NCBI RefSeq assembly: GCF_006475605.1 | Contig: NZ_SSBC01000010.1 | Location: 248,001 to 312,000, forward strand | Origin: Asticcacaulis tiandongensis | GTDB taxonomy: Bacteria; Pseudomonadota; Alphaproteobacteria; Caulobacterales; Caulobacteraceae | Length of the DNA: 64,000 nucleotides | Direction of reading: 5' to 3' | In this document: in pieces, positions 55,388-63,284 of the stretch | Numbering within the stretch: position 1 is the stretch's first letter | How the letters are laid out: each line of letters begins with the position of its first letter | The notes under the pieces: model-generated | The model's database searches: none | What the model was told of the DNA's origin: nothing | The model's input: the letters and a program-made list of their open reading frames with translations, nothing else | Program-made: the position numbers and the translations under genes

Positions 55388-56014
55388 TCATTTCGAATGG
55401 TCTTTTACCCATTTTAGGTAGGATGCTTCGATTTTTCTTAAATCGTCCTTTGAACAAAGAAGGTGACTAAAGGTTATATCCAGCCCTTGATCCTGACGAT
55501 CGCGCAGATAAAATTCTGTCAGCTTTTTTCTCAGCCTGCTTTCTGGAAAAGATACTGTAGTGCTTTCAACATGCGCATGAGTTAGCCGTTTGAAGGGCCG
55601 GGAAAATATATTGAACATCATAACGTGCGATAAATATTTTAGTTCCTTGTCGGTGAACTGAGATAACCAGTCGGTATGGTTTTTCAGGCGAAACCGTAAG
55701 AAGCGGACATGCGACAAAGAAATCTCAGACGCGTTATTCAGGCTATCCCAGCGTATCCATTTTAAGGGACCATTGCCATAGCTTATCCCCACACCATAAT
55801 CGGCTATGTAGAGAGACGTCCTAAATCGGCTGAACATCTCTCTAGAGCTATATATAAGCCAGAAAATGCCAAAGAATGGGCCAGCTATACGCATATAAAC
55901 CGGAGCATCGGTCCACCATGCGGAACTGATAATCAATAGAGAAACCAGTATATTTCCGCCTGCTAAAACAGTTAGGAGAGCAATGCGTTTACGACATCGT
56001 GTGATTTCCGGCAT
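55388..56014 (-). CDS. AT-rich orphan membrane protein with two helices
   Basis: The 208-residue protein has two N-terminal helices (about 11-30 and 43-57). A cytoplasmic part follows with a possible small beta-domain pattern (SLYIADYGVGISYGNGPLKWIRWDSL), reminiscent of PH-like or STM3941-type domains. The coding sequence is visibly richer in A/T and uses rarer codons than its neighbours, suggesting recent acquisition. It sits between the cyclase and ychF. Function unknown. Confidence 0.65.
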   Translation of the reverse strand: MPEITRCRKRIALLTVLAGGNILVSLLIISSAWWTDAPVYMRIAGPFFGIFWLIYSSREMFSRFRTSLYIADYGVGISYGNGPLKWIRWDSLNNASEISLSHVRFLRFRLKNHTDWLSQFTDKELKYLSHVMMFNIFSRPFKRLTHAHVESTTVSFPESRLRKKLTEFYLRDRQDQGLDITFSHLLCSKDDLRKIEASYLKWVKDHSK

Positions 56015-56028
56015 TGAGCTTCAAATAA

Positions 56029-57141
56029 CTAGACATTAAAGCGGAAGTTCAGGACATCGCCGTCCTTGACGACATATTCCTTGCCTTCCTGACGGAATTT
56101 TCCGGCTTCCTTGCAGCCCGCTTCGCCGTTAAACTTGACGAAGTCGTCATAGGCCATGGTTTCAGCGCGGATGAAGCCCTTTTCAAAATCCGAATGGATG
56201 ACACCGGCGGCCTGAGGGGCGGTGGCTCCGACGGGAATGGTCCAGGCGCGGGCTTCCTTGGGGCCTACGGTGAAGTAGGATTGCAGGCCCAGAAGGCTGT
56301 AGGCTTCGCGGATCAGGCGGTTGAGGCCAGGTTCCTCAAGGCCGAGGGTTTCAAGAAATTCATTACGCTCTTCAGAATCAAGCAGGGCGATTTCCGATTC
56401 GATCTGGGCCGAGATGACCACGGAATTGGCATGGTCTGCCTTGGCGCGGACGGCGACGGAGTCGGACAGGTCGTTGCCCTTGTCGGCGGAGCCTTCATCG
56501 ACGTTGCAGACATAAAGCGCAGGCTTTGAGGTCAGAAGCTGGAGCATCTCCCACGCCTTGCGGTCTTCTTTGGATATTTTGCCCTTTTCGTCGGCGATGC
56601 GCGCCGGACGGCCTTCGCGCAGTTCGGCCAGAGCGGCATTGATTAGAGACACGGTAAGCGCTGCTTCCTTGTCACCGCCGGTCTTGGCGCGCTTTTCCAG
56701 TTGCGGCAAGCGCTTTTCGAGCGATTCGAGATCGGCGAGCATCAACTCGGTTTCAATGATCTCAAGGTCGCTTAAGGGGTCAATGCGGCCTTCGACATGG
56801 GTGATGTCGGTATCGACGAAGCAACGGGCGACAAAGGCGATGGCGTCACAGTCGCGGATATTGGCGAGAAACTGGTTGCCCAGACCTTCGCCCTTTGACG
56901 CGCCGCGCACCAGACCGGCAATATCAACGAAGTTGATGCGGGCCGGGATGATTTCCTTTGAGCCGACGATCTTTGCCAGCACCTCAAGGCGCGGTTCCGG
57001 CACGGCCACGTCACCGGTATTCGGTTCGATGGTGCAGAACGGATAGTTGGCAGCCTGTGCTGAAGCGGTTTGCGTCAGGGCGTTGAACAGGGTGGACTTG
57101 CCGACATTGGGCAGACCGACGATAGCGACTTTCAGGGCCAT
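56029..57141 (-). CDS. ychF: Redox-regulated ATPase YchF
   Basis: YchF is an Obg-family P-loop ATPase bound to ribosomes and oxidative stress response. The 370-residue protein has GLPNVGKSTLFNALT (G1), NYPFCTIEPNTGDVAVP, FVDIAGLVRGASKGEGLGNQFL (G3 and switch), YVCNVDEGS in place of the usual NKxD, and a C-terminal TGS-like domain (TVGPKEARAWTIPVGATAPQAAGVIH). It lies downstream of pth on the same strand, an often conserved pairing. Confidence 0.96.
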   Translation of the reverse strand: MALKVAIVGLPNVGKSTLFNALTQTASAQAANYPFCTIEPNTGDVAVPEPRLEVLAKIVGSKEIIPARINFVDIAGLVRGASKGEGLGNQFLANIRDCDAIAFVARCFVDTDITHVEGRIDPLSDLEIIETELMLADLESLEKRLPQLEKRAKTGGDKEAALTVSLINAALAELREGRPARIADEKGKISKEDRKAWEMLQLLTSKPALYVCNVDEGSADKGNDLSDSVAVRAKADHANSVVISAQIESEIALLDSEERNEFLETLGLEEPGLNRLIREAYSLLGLQSYFTVGPKEARAWTIPVGATAPQAAGVIHSDFEKGFIRAETMAYDDFVKFNGEAGCKEAGKFRQEGKEYVVKDGDVLNFRFNV

Positions 57142-57211
57142 GATAATCCGGTGGTGTCTGTAAAAAGGAATTGGCGCGTGGCTAACATGCCAGACGGGTT
57201 TTGACCAGAGA

Positions 57212-57826
57212 CTATGGTTGAGGGTTGGCCTGTTTCGGGTCGAGTTTGGGAGCGGGGGCCAGACGCATCACCTCGGTCTGGTATTTTTCCGTTTCACCGG
57301 CCAGTAGCAGCGGCAGGGCGGATACGGCGGCGTCATTCAGGCGTTCAACCCATGTGTCAGCCTTATAGAAGTCTGACAGCACCCAGCTATGTACCAGTTC
57401 TTTCTGGCCGGGGTGGCCGATGCCCATACGCGCACGGACGAAGTTGGGGCCTAGGTGGCTCATGATCGAGCGCAGGCCATTGTGACCGGCATGCCCGCCA
57501 CCGAGTTTCATACGCAGGCGACCGGGGGCGAGATCAAGCTCGTCATGATAGACGATGATGTGGTCGGGATCGATCTTGTAGAAGGCAGCGGCTTCCTTCA
57601 CGGCATTGCCGGACAGGTTCATATAGGTCTGGGGCTTGAGGGCGAGAGCCTTTACGGGGCCTTTGGCGGTTTGCACCGTGCCTTCGGACATGACCGACTG
57701 GAACTTGTTACGCTCAGGGCCGAAGCCTGAGGAACGGATCAACTCGTCGATGAACATGAAGCCGATATTGTGCCTGTTTTTGGCATATTGCCCACCGGGA
57801 TTACCCAGGCCCACGATCAGATACAT
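57212..57826 (-). CDS. pth: Peptidyl-tRNA hydrolase
   Basis: Pth releases peptides from prematurely dropped peptidyl-tRNAs. The 204-residue protein has VGLGNPGGQYAKNRHNIGF with the catalytic His about position 19, then LKPQTYMNLSGNAV, IVYHDELDLAPGRLRMKLGGGHAGHNGLRS and RARMGIGHPG. rplY is upstream with a terminator between, and ychF is downstream. Confidence 0.96.
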   Translation of the reverse strand: MYLIVGLGNPGGQYAKNRHNIGFMFIDELIRSSGFGPERNKFQSVMSEGTVQTAKGPVKALALKPQTYMNLSGNAVKEAAAFYKIDPDHIIVYHDELDLAPGRLRMKLGGGHAGHNGLRSIMSHLGPNFVRARMGIGHPGQKELVHSWVLSDFYKADTWVERLNDAAVSALPLLLAGETEKYQTEVMRLAPAPKLDPKQANPQP

Positions 57827-57843
57827 ATCGAACCCTCAGATAC

Positions 57844-57882
57844 AAAAAGACCCTGTCCCTTTGGCAGGAACAGGGTCTTTTT
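57844..57882 (-). terminator. Hairpin terminator between rplY and pth
   Basis: AAAAAGACCCTGT and ACAGGGTCTTTTT pair over 13 bases with a CC/GG extension and a TTTGGCA loop. It would end the rplY transcript on the minus strand and is nearly symmetric. Confidence 0.85.
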
Positions 57883-57900
57883 GCAATGTTTTTGAAAGCC

Positions 57901-58497
57901 TTAGGCTTCAGCTTCGCCTTCGGCAGGCTCCTCAGCAGCAGCAACGCCGGTGATCGAAGCCACAACCACGTCACCTGCCTGAGTGGCGGCGGCGTCTGAA
58001 GGCAGCTTCAGGTCGCTGATGTGAACGCTCTGGCCGATTTCGAGACCGGTCAGGTCAACCACGATATCCTCAGGGATGTGGCCAGCCGGAACCTGAACTT
58101 CAACTTCGTGCAGAGCAATGTTCAGGGCGCCGCCCTTTTTCAGGCCGGGAGAGGCTTCGTTGTTCTTGAAGTGCACCGGCACATTGATCTTGATCGACTG
58201 GTTTTCTTCGACGCGGTACAGGTCGAAGTGCAGGGGCACGTCGGTGACCGGATGGAAGTCAATCGCCTTGGCGATGGCTTTCTCGGTTCCCTTGGTGTGC
58301 TTAACGGTCACGAGGTGACCGTTAAGGCGACCGGTAAAGAGGGCCTTTTTGAACTCATTGAGCTTGACCGCAATGGCCACAGGCTCCTTGTTGCCACCGT
58401 ACAGTACGCCGGGGACCTTACCTGCATTGCGGGTCTCACGGGCGCCACCGGTACCGGTACGCTCACGAACTTCTACGTCTAAAACGATATCGGCCAT
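57901..58497 (-). CDS. rplY: Ribosomal protein bL25, long Ctc-type
   Basis: bL25 binds 5S rRNA. The 198-residue protein is the two-domain Ctc form, with N-terminal RERTGTGGARETRNAGKVPGVLYG and C-terminal TL5 domain (GLKKGGALNIALHEVEVQVPAGHIPEDIVVDLTGLEIG). The ATG at 58497 has AGGA upstream. The acidic tail (AAEEPAEGEAEA) is typical. It is read before pth. Confidence 0.94.
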   Translation of the reverse strand: MADIVLDVEVRERTGTGGARETRNAGKVPGVLYGGNKEPVAIAVKLNEFKKALFTGRLNGHLVTVKHTKGTEKAIAKAIDFHPVTDVPLHFDLYRVEENQSIKINVPVHFKNNEASPGLKKGGALNIALHEVEVQVPAGHIPEDIVVDLTGLEIGQSVHISDLKLPSDAAATQAGDVVVASITGVAAAEEPAEGEAEA

Positions 58498-58672
58498 CAG
58501 CCATTTCCTCAAACAAAACGCGCCGCCGTCGTCATGACATAACGCCCGACAACCGCAGCGTGGGAATATCCCGTAAATCTCAAGAGGCGCGTAGATACAC
58601 ATAATATGCGTAGAACGCAACCATTTGCGGCGCTTAAAACCTGTCTTTATGCCTTTGTCCAGAGGCAATGAT

Positions 58673-58701
58673 AAAAAAAGCGGCCCGTCAGGGCCGCTTT
58701 T
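58673..58701 (-). terminator. Hairpin terminator after the lipoprotein gene
   Basis: AAAAAAAGCGGCCC and GGGCCGCTTTT pair around GTCA; on the minus strand seven T residues follow the stem, seven bases after the lipoprotein stop codon. Confidence 0.85.
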
Positions 58702-58707
58702 GGCAGG

Positions 58708-59943
58708 TTATTTCTTCTTTTTGGCCGCTGTCTTTCTGGCCGCCGGTTTTGCCGGTTGTATATAGGGCTTGGCGTTGGCGTATTTCATCGCCTCGGTGCC
58801 ATCGGCATTCAGGGCCACCTGACGCTTGGGGGAGAGGTCCAGCGCATTGGAAGACAGTTCGCCGATACAGTTGCCCGTATCCATCAGAATGTGCTGTCCG
58901 ACACAGAAGACATCATCAAAATGGAAGCGCGAGGCCGCCAGACACTGGTTGAGGTTCAGCTTTGATTCGTTAAGGCAGCGCGAGGAATGGCCGTCATTCA
59001 GCATGGCCTGAATGGCTTCTTCGTTAGCGCCTGTGCCTTCACCGAGAATGGAGAGGGCGGCAATGGCCAGTGAGCGGTTTACACCGGCCGTATAGGGCGT
59101 GGTAAACAGGTCTTCGCGGGCAAAGGCACCGGGGGTGGCTGCCGTGGTAACCAGTTGATCTGCGACAGGTGCCGGAGTGGTGGCGGTGCCTGCGTCATAG
59201 GCCGAGGCTTCGGCGCTTAAGGCACCAGTTGAGGCGTAGGTTTTCAGGCCCTGACCCGACAGGGCCGAAGCCATAAGGTGGGCACTTTCGTCTGCAAAGA
59301 CGCTTTGTTTGGTTGATGAGGCTAGTTTGGTGGCTGCCAGACGCTCGGCAGGGCCAGTGACAACGCCCTTGGCCCATTTTTCTTTCTGGATGGAATAGGC
59401 CGCCTGTTTGAACTCGGCACCTTTCTTGTAGATGGCTTCGCCGTCAGACGACAGGGCCAGAATGACGCGGCGGGCGGCGATATTGGCACCGGGGATCGAG
59501 GCCGCGTAAGACGGGTCGCGGATCAGGCGATCAACCATCTCACGACGGGTGGCTTCATCGGAGGCGTAGCCGCGCAGCTGTGAGCGGAAAGCCGGTTCCT
59601 GCATGGCGACAATGGCCCCATAGGCCACCGCACCTGTGGCCATCTGGGTGGGTTCGTAGCTGGCCCCTTCCTGAAGACGGGTGGCTACCGCCTGACCATC
59701 GGCAAGGCCCGAACCCATATTGCGGGCCAGATTGACATAGGTGACATAGATCGAAGCCGCATCAGACACATGCGGCGACAGGGACACCGGTGGGCCAGCA
59801 GGCGCTGGAGGCGGCGGTGGCGGGGGAGGTGGCTCAACGGTTTTACAGGCCGCAACCATGGCCAGTGTCACAACACCGGCGCTTAAGCGTAACCAGAAGC
59901 GTTTCTTTGAGACGGGTTGCGATGCCCCGATAGCGAAATTCAT
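58708..59943 (-). CDS. Lipoprotein with poly-proline linker and lysine-rich tail, function unknown
   Basis: The 411-residue protein has a lipoprotein signal (TLAMVAACK, lipid Cys about C33). A proline run (nine in a row, about 38-46) and a long mostly helical Ala/Ser-rich region follow (VARNM, ATRLQEGASYEP... and SLAIAALSILGEG). A short four-cysteine part (SSRCLNESKLNLNQCLAASRFHFDDVFCVGQ...GNC) and a basic tail ending AARKTAAKKKK close the chain. The tail could bind peptidoglycan or acidic polymers, which is speculative. A perfect CtrA consensus box lies about 290 bases upstream. I do not recognise the family. Confidence 0.75.
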   Translation of the reverse strand: MNFAIGASQPVSKKRFWLRLSAGVVTLAMVAACKTVEPPPPPPPPPAPAGPPVSLSPHVSDAASIYVTYVNLARNMGSGLADGQAVATRLQEGASYEPTQMATGAVAYGAIVAMQEPAFRSQLRGYASDEATRREMVDRLIRDPSYAASIPGANIAARRVILALSSDGEAIYKKGAEFKQAAYSIQKEKWAKGVVTGPAERLAATKLASSTKQSVFADESAHLMASALSGQGLKTYASTGALSAEASAYDAGTATTPAPVADQLVTTAATPGAFAREDLFTTPYTAGVNRSLAIAALSILGEGTGANEEAIQAMLNDGHSSRCLNESKLNLNQCLAASRFHFDDVFCVGQHILMDTGNCIGELSSNALDLSPKRQVALNADGTEAMKYANAKPYIQPAKPAARKTAAKKKK

Positions 59944-60232
59944 AACCTATTACTCCCCTGTGGCCCTGGGCAGGTAAAACGATTTATTGACACTCTGTCA
60001 TCGGCACTCTGCCTTTGGGCAATCCCTGCGGGTAATTCAGCATATGCTGCGCCGAAAGGAATGAATTACAACCGCTGACAGAATACGATTCCCCAAATGA
60101 GAAAGAACCCAGACAAAAGCGCCAAAAGTATGACGTGGTGTCTGAGGGACTCAGGGGAGGAAAACGGAAATGCACACCCGAACCGCCTCATTTAACGGCG
60201 CGAATGTTACGGCCTTATGACGCGGTTTCAGG

Positions 60233-60248
60233 GTTAATATGACGTTAA
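60233..60248 (-). promoter_or_regulatory. Consensus CtrA box upstream of the lipoprotein gene
   Basis: On the minus strand the site reads TTAA-CGTCATA-TTAAC, an exact match to TTAA-N7-TTAAC. It lies in the 350-base gap 59944-60293 between prs and the lipoprotein gene. That gap also has GATTC and GACTC (GANTC) sites and no convincing gene. A promoter for the lipoprotein gene under cell cycle control is inferred. Confidence 0.6.
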
Positions 60249-60293
60249 GCAGATGTAAAAAGCCTGTAAGGATCAGGACCTGCTGCCACTCTT

Positions 60294-61229
60294 TTAGTCA
60301 AACAGCTTTGAGACCGACTCTTCGTTGGCGATACGGCGGATGGCCTCACCGATCAGCGGGGCAACGCTGACGATGCGGATCTTCGGGTGATTGCGGATTT
60401 TTTCCGGTACCTCGATGGAGTCGGTGATGACCAGTTCCTTGAGGACGGAGCTGTCGACGCGGTTGAGGGCTTCGCCCGACAGGACGCCGTGGCTGATATA
60501 GGCCGAAACGGATTTTGCACCACGATCGATCAACGCCTTGGCGGCATTGACCAGCGTGCCGCCGGAATCGACGATATCGTCGAACAGGATGCAGTCGCGG
60601 CCATCGACCTCACCGATGATGTTCATCACTTCGGATTCACCGGCCTTGGGGCGGCGCTTGTCGACAATGGCCAGATCGCCGCCGAGGCGGTCCGCCAGGG
60701 CGCGGGCGCGCACCACACCGCCGACATCGGGGGAAACGACCATGATGTCGCTTGATTTTTCGTAATTGTCCTTGATGTCACGCGCCATGAACGGGATGGC
60801 CACGAGATTATCGGTCGGAATATCGAAGAAGCCCTGAATCTGACCGGCGTGCAGGTCCATGGTCAGGACGCGGTGCGCACCGGCACGCGTGATCAGGTTG
60901 GCAACCAGCTTGGCCGAGATAGGGGTGCGACCACCGGTCTTGCGATCCTGACGGGCGTAGCCGAAATAGGGGATGACGGCGGTGATGCGTTTGGCCGAGG
61001 CGCGGGTCAGGGCGTCAATACAGATCAGCAGTTCCATCAGGTTGTCGTTGGCCGGATAGCTGGTCGACTGAATGACAAAGATGTCTTCGCCGCGCACGTT
61101 TTCGTCGATGGTGACGAAGATTTCATTATCGGCAAAGCGCTGAACGCGGGCCTTGGTCAGGGGGACATCGAGATATTTGCCAATGGCCTGAGACAAAGAG
61201 CGGTTGGAGTTTGCCGACAGAAGTTTCAT
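60294..61229 (-). CDS. prs: Ribose-phosphate pyrophosphokinase
   Basis: Prs makes PRPP from ribose 5-phosphate and ATP. The 311-residue protein has [25 protein letters not shown] (ATP and activation loop region), [18 protein letters not shown], the lysine loop [10 protein letters not shown], and the PRPP loop [16 protein letters not shown]. It feeds purine, pyrimidine, and tRNA-salvage reactions, including apt in this window. About 120 bases separate it from pgeF upstream. Confidence 0.97.
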   Translation of the reverse strand: MKLLSANSNRSLSQAIGKYLDVPLTKARVQRFADNEIFVTIDENVRGEDIFVIQSTSYPANDNLMELLICIDALTRASAKRITAVIPYFGYARQDRKTGGRTPISAKLVANLITRAGAHRVLTMDLHAGQIQGFFDIPTDNLVAIPFMARDIKDNYEKSSDIMVVSPDVGGVVRARALADRLGGDLAIVDKRRPKAGESEVMNIIGEVDGRDCILFDDIVDSGGTLVNAAKALIDRGAKSVSAYISHGVLSGEALNRVDSSVLKELVITDSIEVPEKIRNHPKIRIVSVAPLIGEAIRRIANEESVSKLFD

Positions 61230-61351
61230 GATATCAATTCCGGTGCGGAGCAGGTTTGGATTATTTCGGGGCTTTTAACAGGTGCGTCGACAGGGGCAAG
61301 GGCTTTGTCTCAAAAGTGTTAAAATATCCGTCGGGTGTGGTTTTGGTGAGT

Positions 61352-62134
61352 TTAACGCAAGGCGATCGCACTGATCAGGCGGCCATAGTCCGCTTCGCCC
61401 TGTTTGAAGGTGCGGCGGTTTGAGAAAAAGAGGTCGGCCTGCGCGCAGGTGTCGTGGCCGGTGGCGGCGATTTGCGTCAGACCGAGACGTTTCAGGCGCA
61501 TCAGGCAAAAGCCCGGCAGGTCGAACCAGCGTTTGTCAGGCGTGTCTCCCATCAGGAAAAACGCGCCGCTATCGGCGTCATTTTCAAGGAAGGTGGTCTC
61601 ATAGTCGGCTGAGACTTCGTAGGAGGCTTGTGCGATGCAGGGGCCAATGACCGCTCTGAGGTGGTCGTGCTGTGCGCCCTGAGCGATCAGGGCGTCGTAT
61701 TCGGCTTCGATCATGCCGTGAAGCGCCCCCTTCCAGCCTGCGTGACAGGCCCCGACGACGCCATTAACCGGATCTGCCCATAATATCGGCGCGCAATCGG
61801 CGGACAGTGCTCCGAGCACCAGACCGGAGGTGCGGGTCACCAGACCATCGGCTTCAGGTCGGGCATCGGTTACCCATGGGCCATCTACGGTCACGACACG
61901 GCTTGAATGTACCTGATAACAGGTCAGGAGGCGTTCAGGGGGCTGATCAAAGGCAGAGGCGATGCGGCGACGGTTTTCGGCGACGGCTTCGGGGGCGTCT
62001 TTGGAACCGGCTCCGGCATTGAGGCTGAGGTAGGGCGCTTCGGAGACGCCGCCCAGACGCGTGAAGAAACCGTGGGTGATTTCCGGCAGGTCAAGGAGCG
62101 GGTGCAGGATGCGCGGGGGCAGGGGGGCTGTCAT
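61352..62134 (-). CDS. pgeF: YfiH/PgeF family protein (purine nucleoside phosphorylase-like)
   Basis: The 260-residue protein has the conserved metal ligands of the multicopper-oxidase-like YfiH family: TCYQVHSSRV, GACHAGWKGALHGMIE and GPCIAQASYEV. PgeF edits wrong amino acids in the peptidoglycan stem or acts as purine nucleoside phosphorylase in others. The original 'polyphenol oxidase' name is probably wrong. It is downstream of midA, with repeat copy H in the gap. Confidence 0.9.
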   Translation of the reverse strand: MTAPLPPRILHPLLDLPEITHGFFTRLGGVSEAPYLSLNAGAGSKDAPEAVAENRRRIASAFDQPPERLLTCYQVHSSRVVTVDGPWVTDARPEADGLVTRTSGLVLGALSADCAPILWADPVNGVVGACHAGWKGALHGMIEAEYDALIAQGAQHDHLRAVIGPCIAQASYEVSADYETTFLENDADSGAFFLMGDTPDKRWFDLPGFCLMRLKRLGLTQIAATGHDTCAQADLFFSNRRTFKQGEADYGRLISAIALR

Positions 62135-62163
62135 GGGGCATTATGCCTTTTTAGTAAGTAAGA

Positions 62164-62219
62164 TTCCCCCTCTGTCACTTCGTGACATCTCCCCCATCAG
62201 AGATAGGGGAGTATGAAGA
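62164..62219 (+). repeat. Double-hairpin intergenic repeat, copy H, overlapping the midA 3' end
   Basis: ATTCCCCCTCT is followed by hairpin 1, GTCAC-TTC-GTGAC, then ATCTCCCCC. Hairpin 2 pairs CCCATC with GATaGGG, and the copy ends TATGAAGA. On the minus strand it encodes the last residues of MidA, SSYSPISDGGDVTK, and its stop. Flanks match copies C, E and G. Confidence 0.8.
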
Positions 62220-63284
62220 CGGATCCAGAGCGGGTAAGGGCTTGGGCGGGTAGCTGAGGCCCATGACCTTGAAGAGGGTGCCCATTTCATCTTCGGCGGT
62301 CAGGCGCTCAAACTGATGGAACAGTTTTTCGGCCTGATCAGGGTTTTGCGAGGCCAGCGCCTCAAAGCGGGCCTCAATGCCAAGGCGTTGCAGGAACAGA
62401 CCCTGAGGCGTCAGGGGGGCGACATGCAGGCCGGAACGGGCGGCGGTGGCCATGAGCGAGGGAAAATCCGCCCACTGGGTCAGGTCATGTTCGCCGGGGG
62501 CTTCGAGCGGGTCGCGCTTTTCGTGGCGGTAAAGGGCCTGAAGCGTGTCGCCGGCTTCGGGGGTGTCGCGGCCATAGTCGATGAACAGGGCGGCCCCGCT
62601 GGCGGATTTGACGATGCCGGAAATGGCTTCGATAAACTGGTTTTGCGCCGGAGAGATTTCGGCCACCTGTGGCGATACGGCGTCAAACGGGGCGGTAAAG
62701 CCCTCGGGGGCAGGGATCAGGCCGATACAAAGTTCGCCGGTTTCAGTCAGGCCGACGCGGCGTTCAAACCAGCCATCAGGGGCCAGTTGGAACTGACGGG
62801 CGGGCAGGCAGTCAAGGATTTCATTGCCGATAACAATCACCGGCGCGTCGGTCGGGATATGGTGCAGGCTGTCGAGGTGTTTGATATGCGGCAGACGCTC
62901 AAGCTGACGGGCTTTGAGAGGGGCGGAGGCCTCAAGCATATAGATAGTGGCGGCGGTCTGAAACGCGGGCATCAGTGCAAAGGCGCGGTGCATATCGGCC
63001 ATCAGGGTGCCATCACCGGGGCCGGTTTCGACAAGATTTATACGCTCTGGCGCGCCCATATCCTGCCAGACCTGCAACACCCACAGGCCCAACAGTTCGC
63101 CAAATACCTGAGAAACCAGCGGGGCGGTGATGAAGTCACCCTCTGCCCCCAGAGCCGGACGGGTGGCGTAATAGCCGCCATATGGGTCATGCAGACAGGC
63201 CCACATATAGTCGGCAATGGTCATCGGGCCATCGAGGCGGATTTGCTCGGTCAGGCGGACTTTGAGGGGGGGCAGGTCAGCCAT
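62175..63284 (-). CDS. Class I SAM-dependent methyltransferase, MidA/NDUFAF7 family
   Basis: MidA homologues help assemble respiratory complex I (NDUFAF7 methylates an arginine of NDUFS2 in mitochondria). The 369-residue protein has GGYYATRPALGAEGDFITAPLVSQVFGELLGLW and the SAM motif NLVETGPGDGTLMADMHRA, then NEILDCLPARQF. The bacterial role may be the same with the NuoD subunit. The final SYSPISDGGDVTK tail is supplied by repeat copy H, as in RnhB. Its ATG overlaps the lgt stop by one base. Confidence 0.9.
   Translation of the reverse strand: MADLPPLKVRLTEQIRLDGPMTIADYMWACLHDPYGGYYATRPALGAEGDFITAPLVSQVFGELLGLWVLQVWQDMGAPERINLVETGPGDGTLMADMHRAFALMPAFQTAATIYMLEASAPLKARQLERLPHIKHLDSLHHIPTDAPVIVIGNEILDCLPARQFQLAPDGWFERRVGLTETGELCIGLIPAPEGFTAPFDAVSPQVAEISPAQNQFIEAISGIVKSASGAALFIDYGRDTPEAGDTLQALYRHEKRDPLEAPGEHDLTQWADFPSLMATAARSGLHVAPLTPQGLFLQRLGIEARFEALASQNPDQAEKLFHQFERLTAEDEMGTLFKVMGLSYPPKPLPALDPSSYSPISDGGDVTK

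Noticed and set aside
59984-60175. A 63-residue minus-strand open frame before the lipoprotein gene
   Set aside because: No ribosome site or recognisable pattern; the region looks like a promoter with a CtrA box and GANTC sites.
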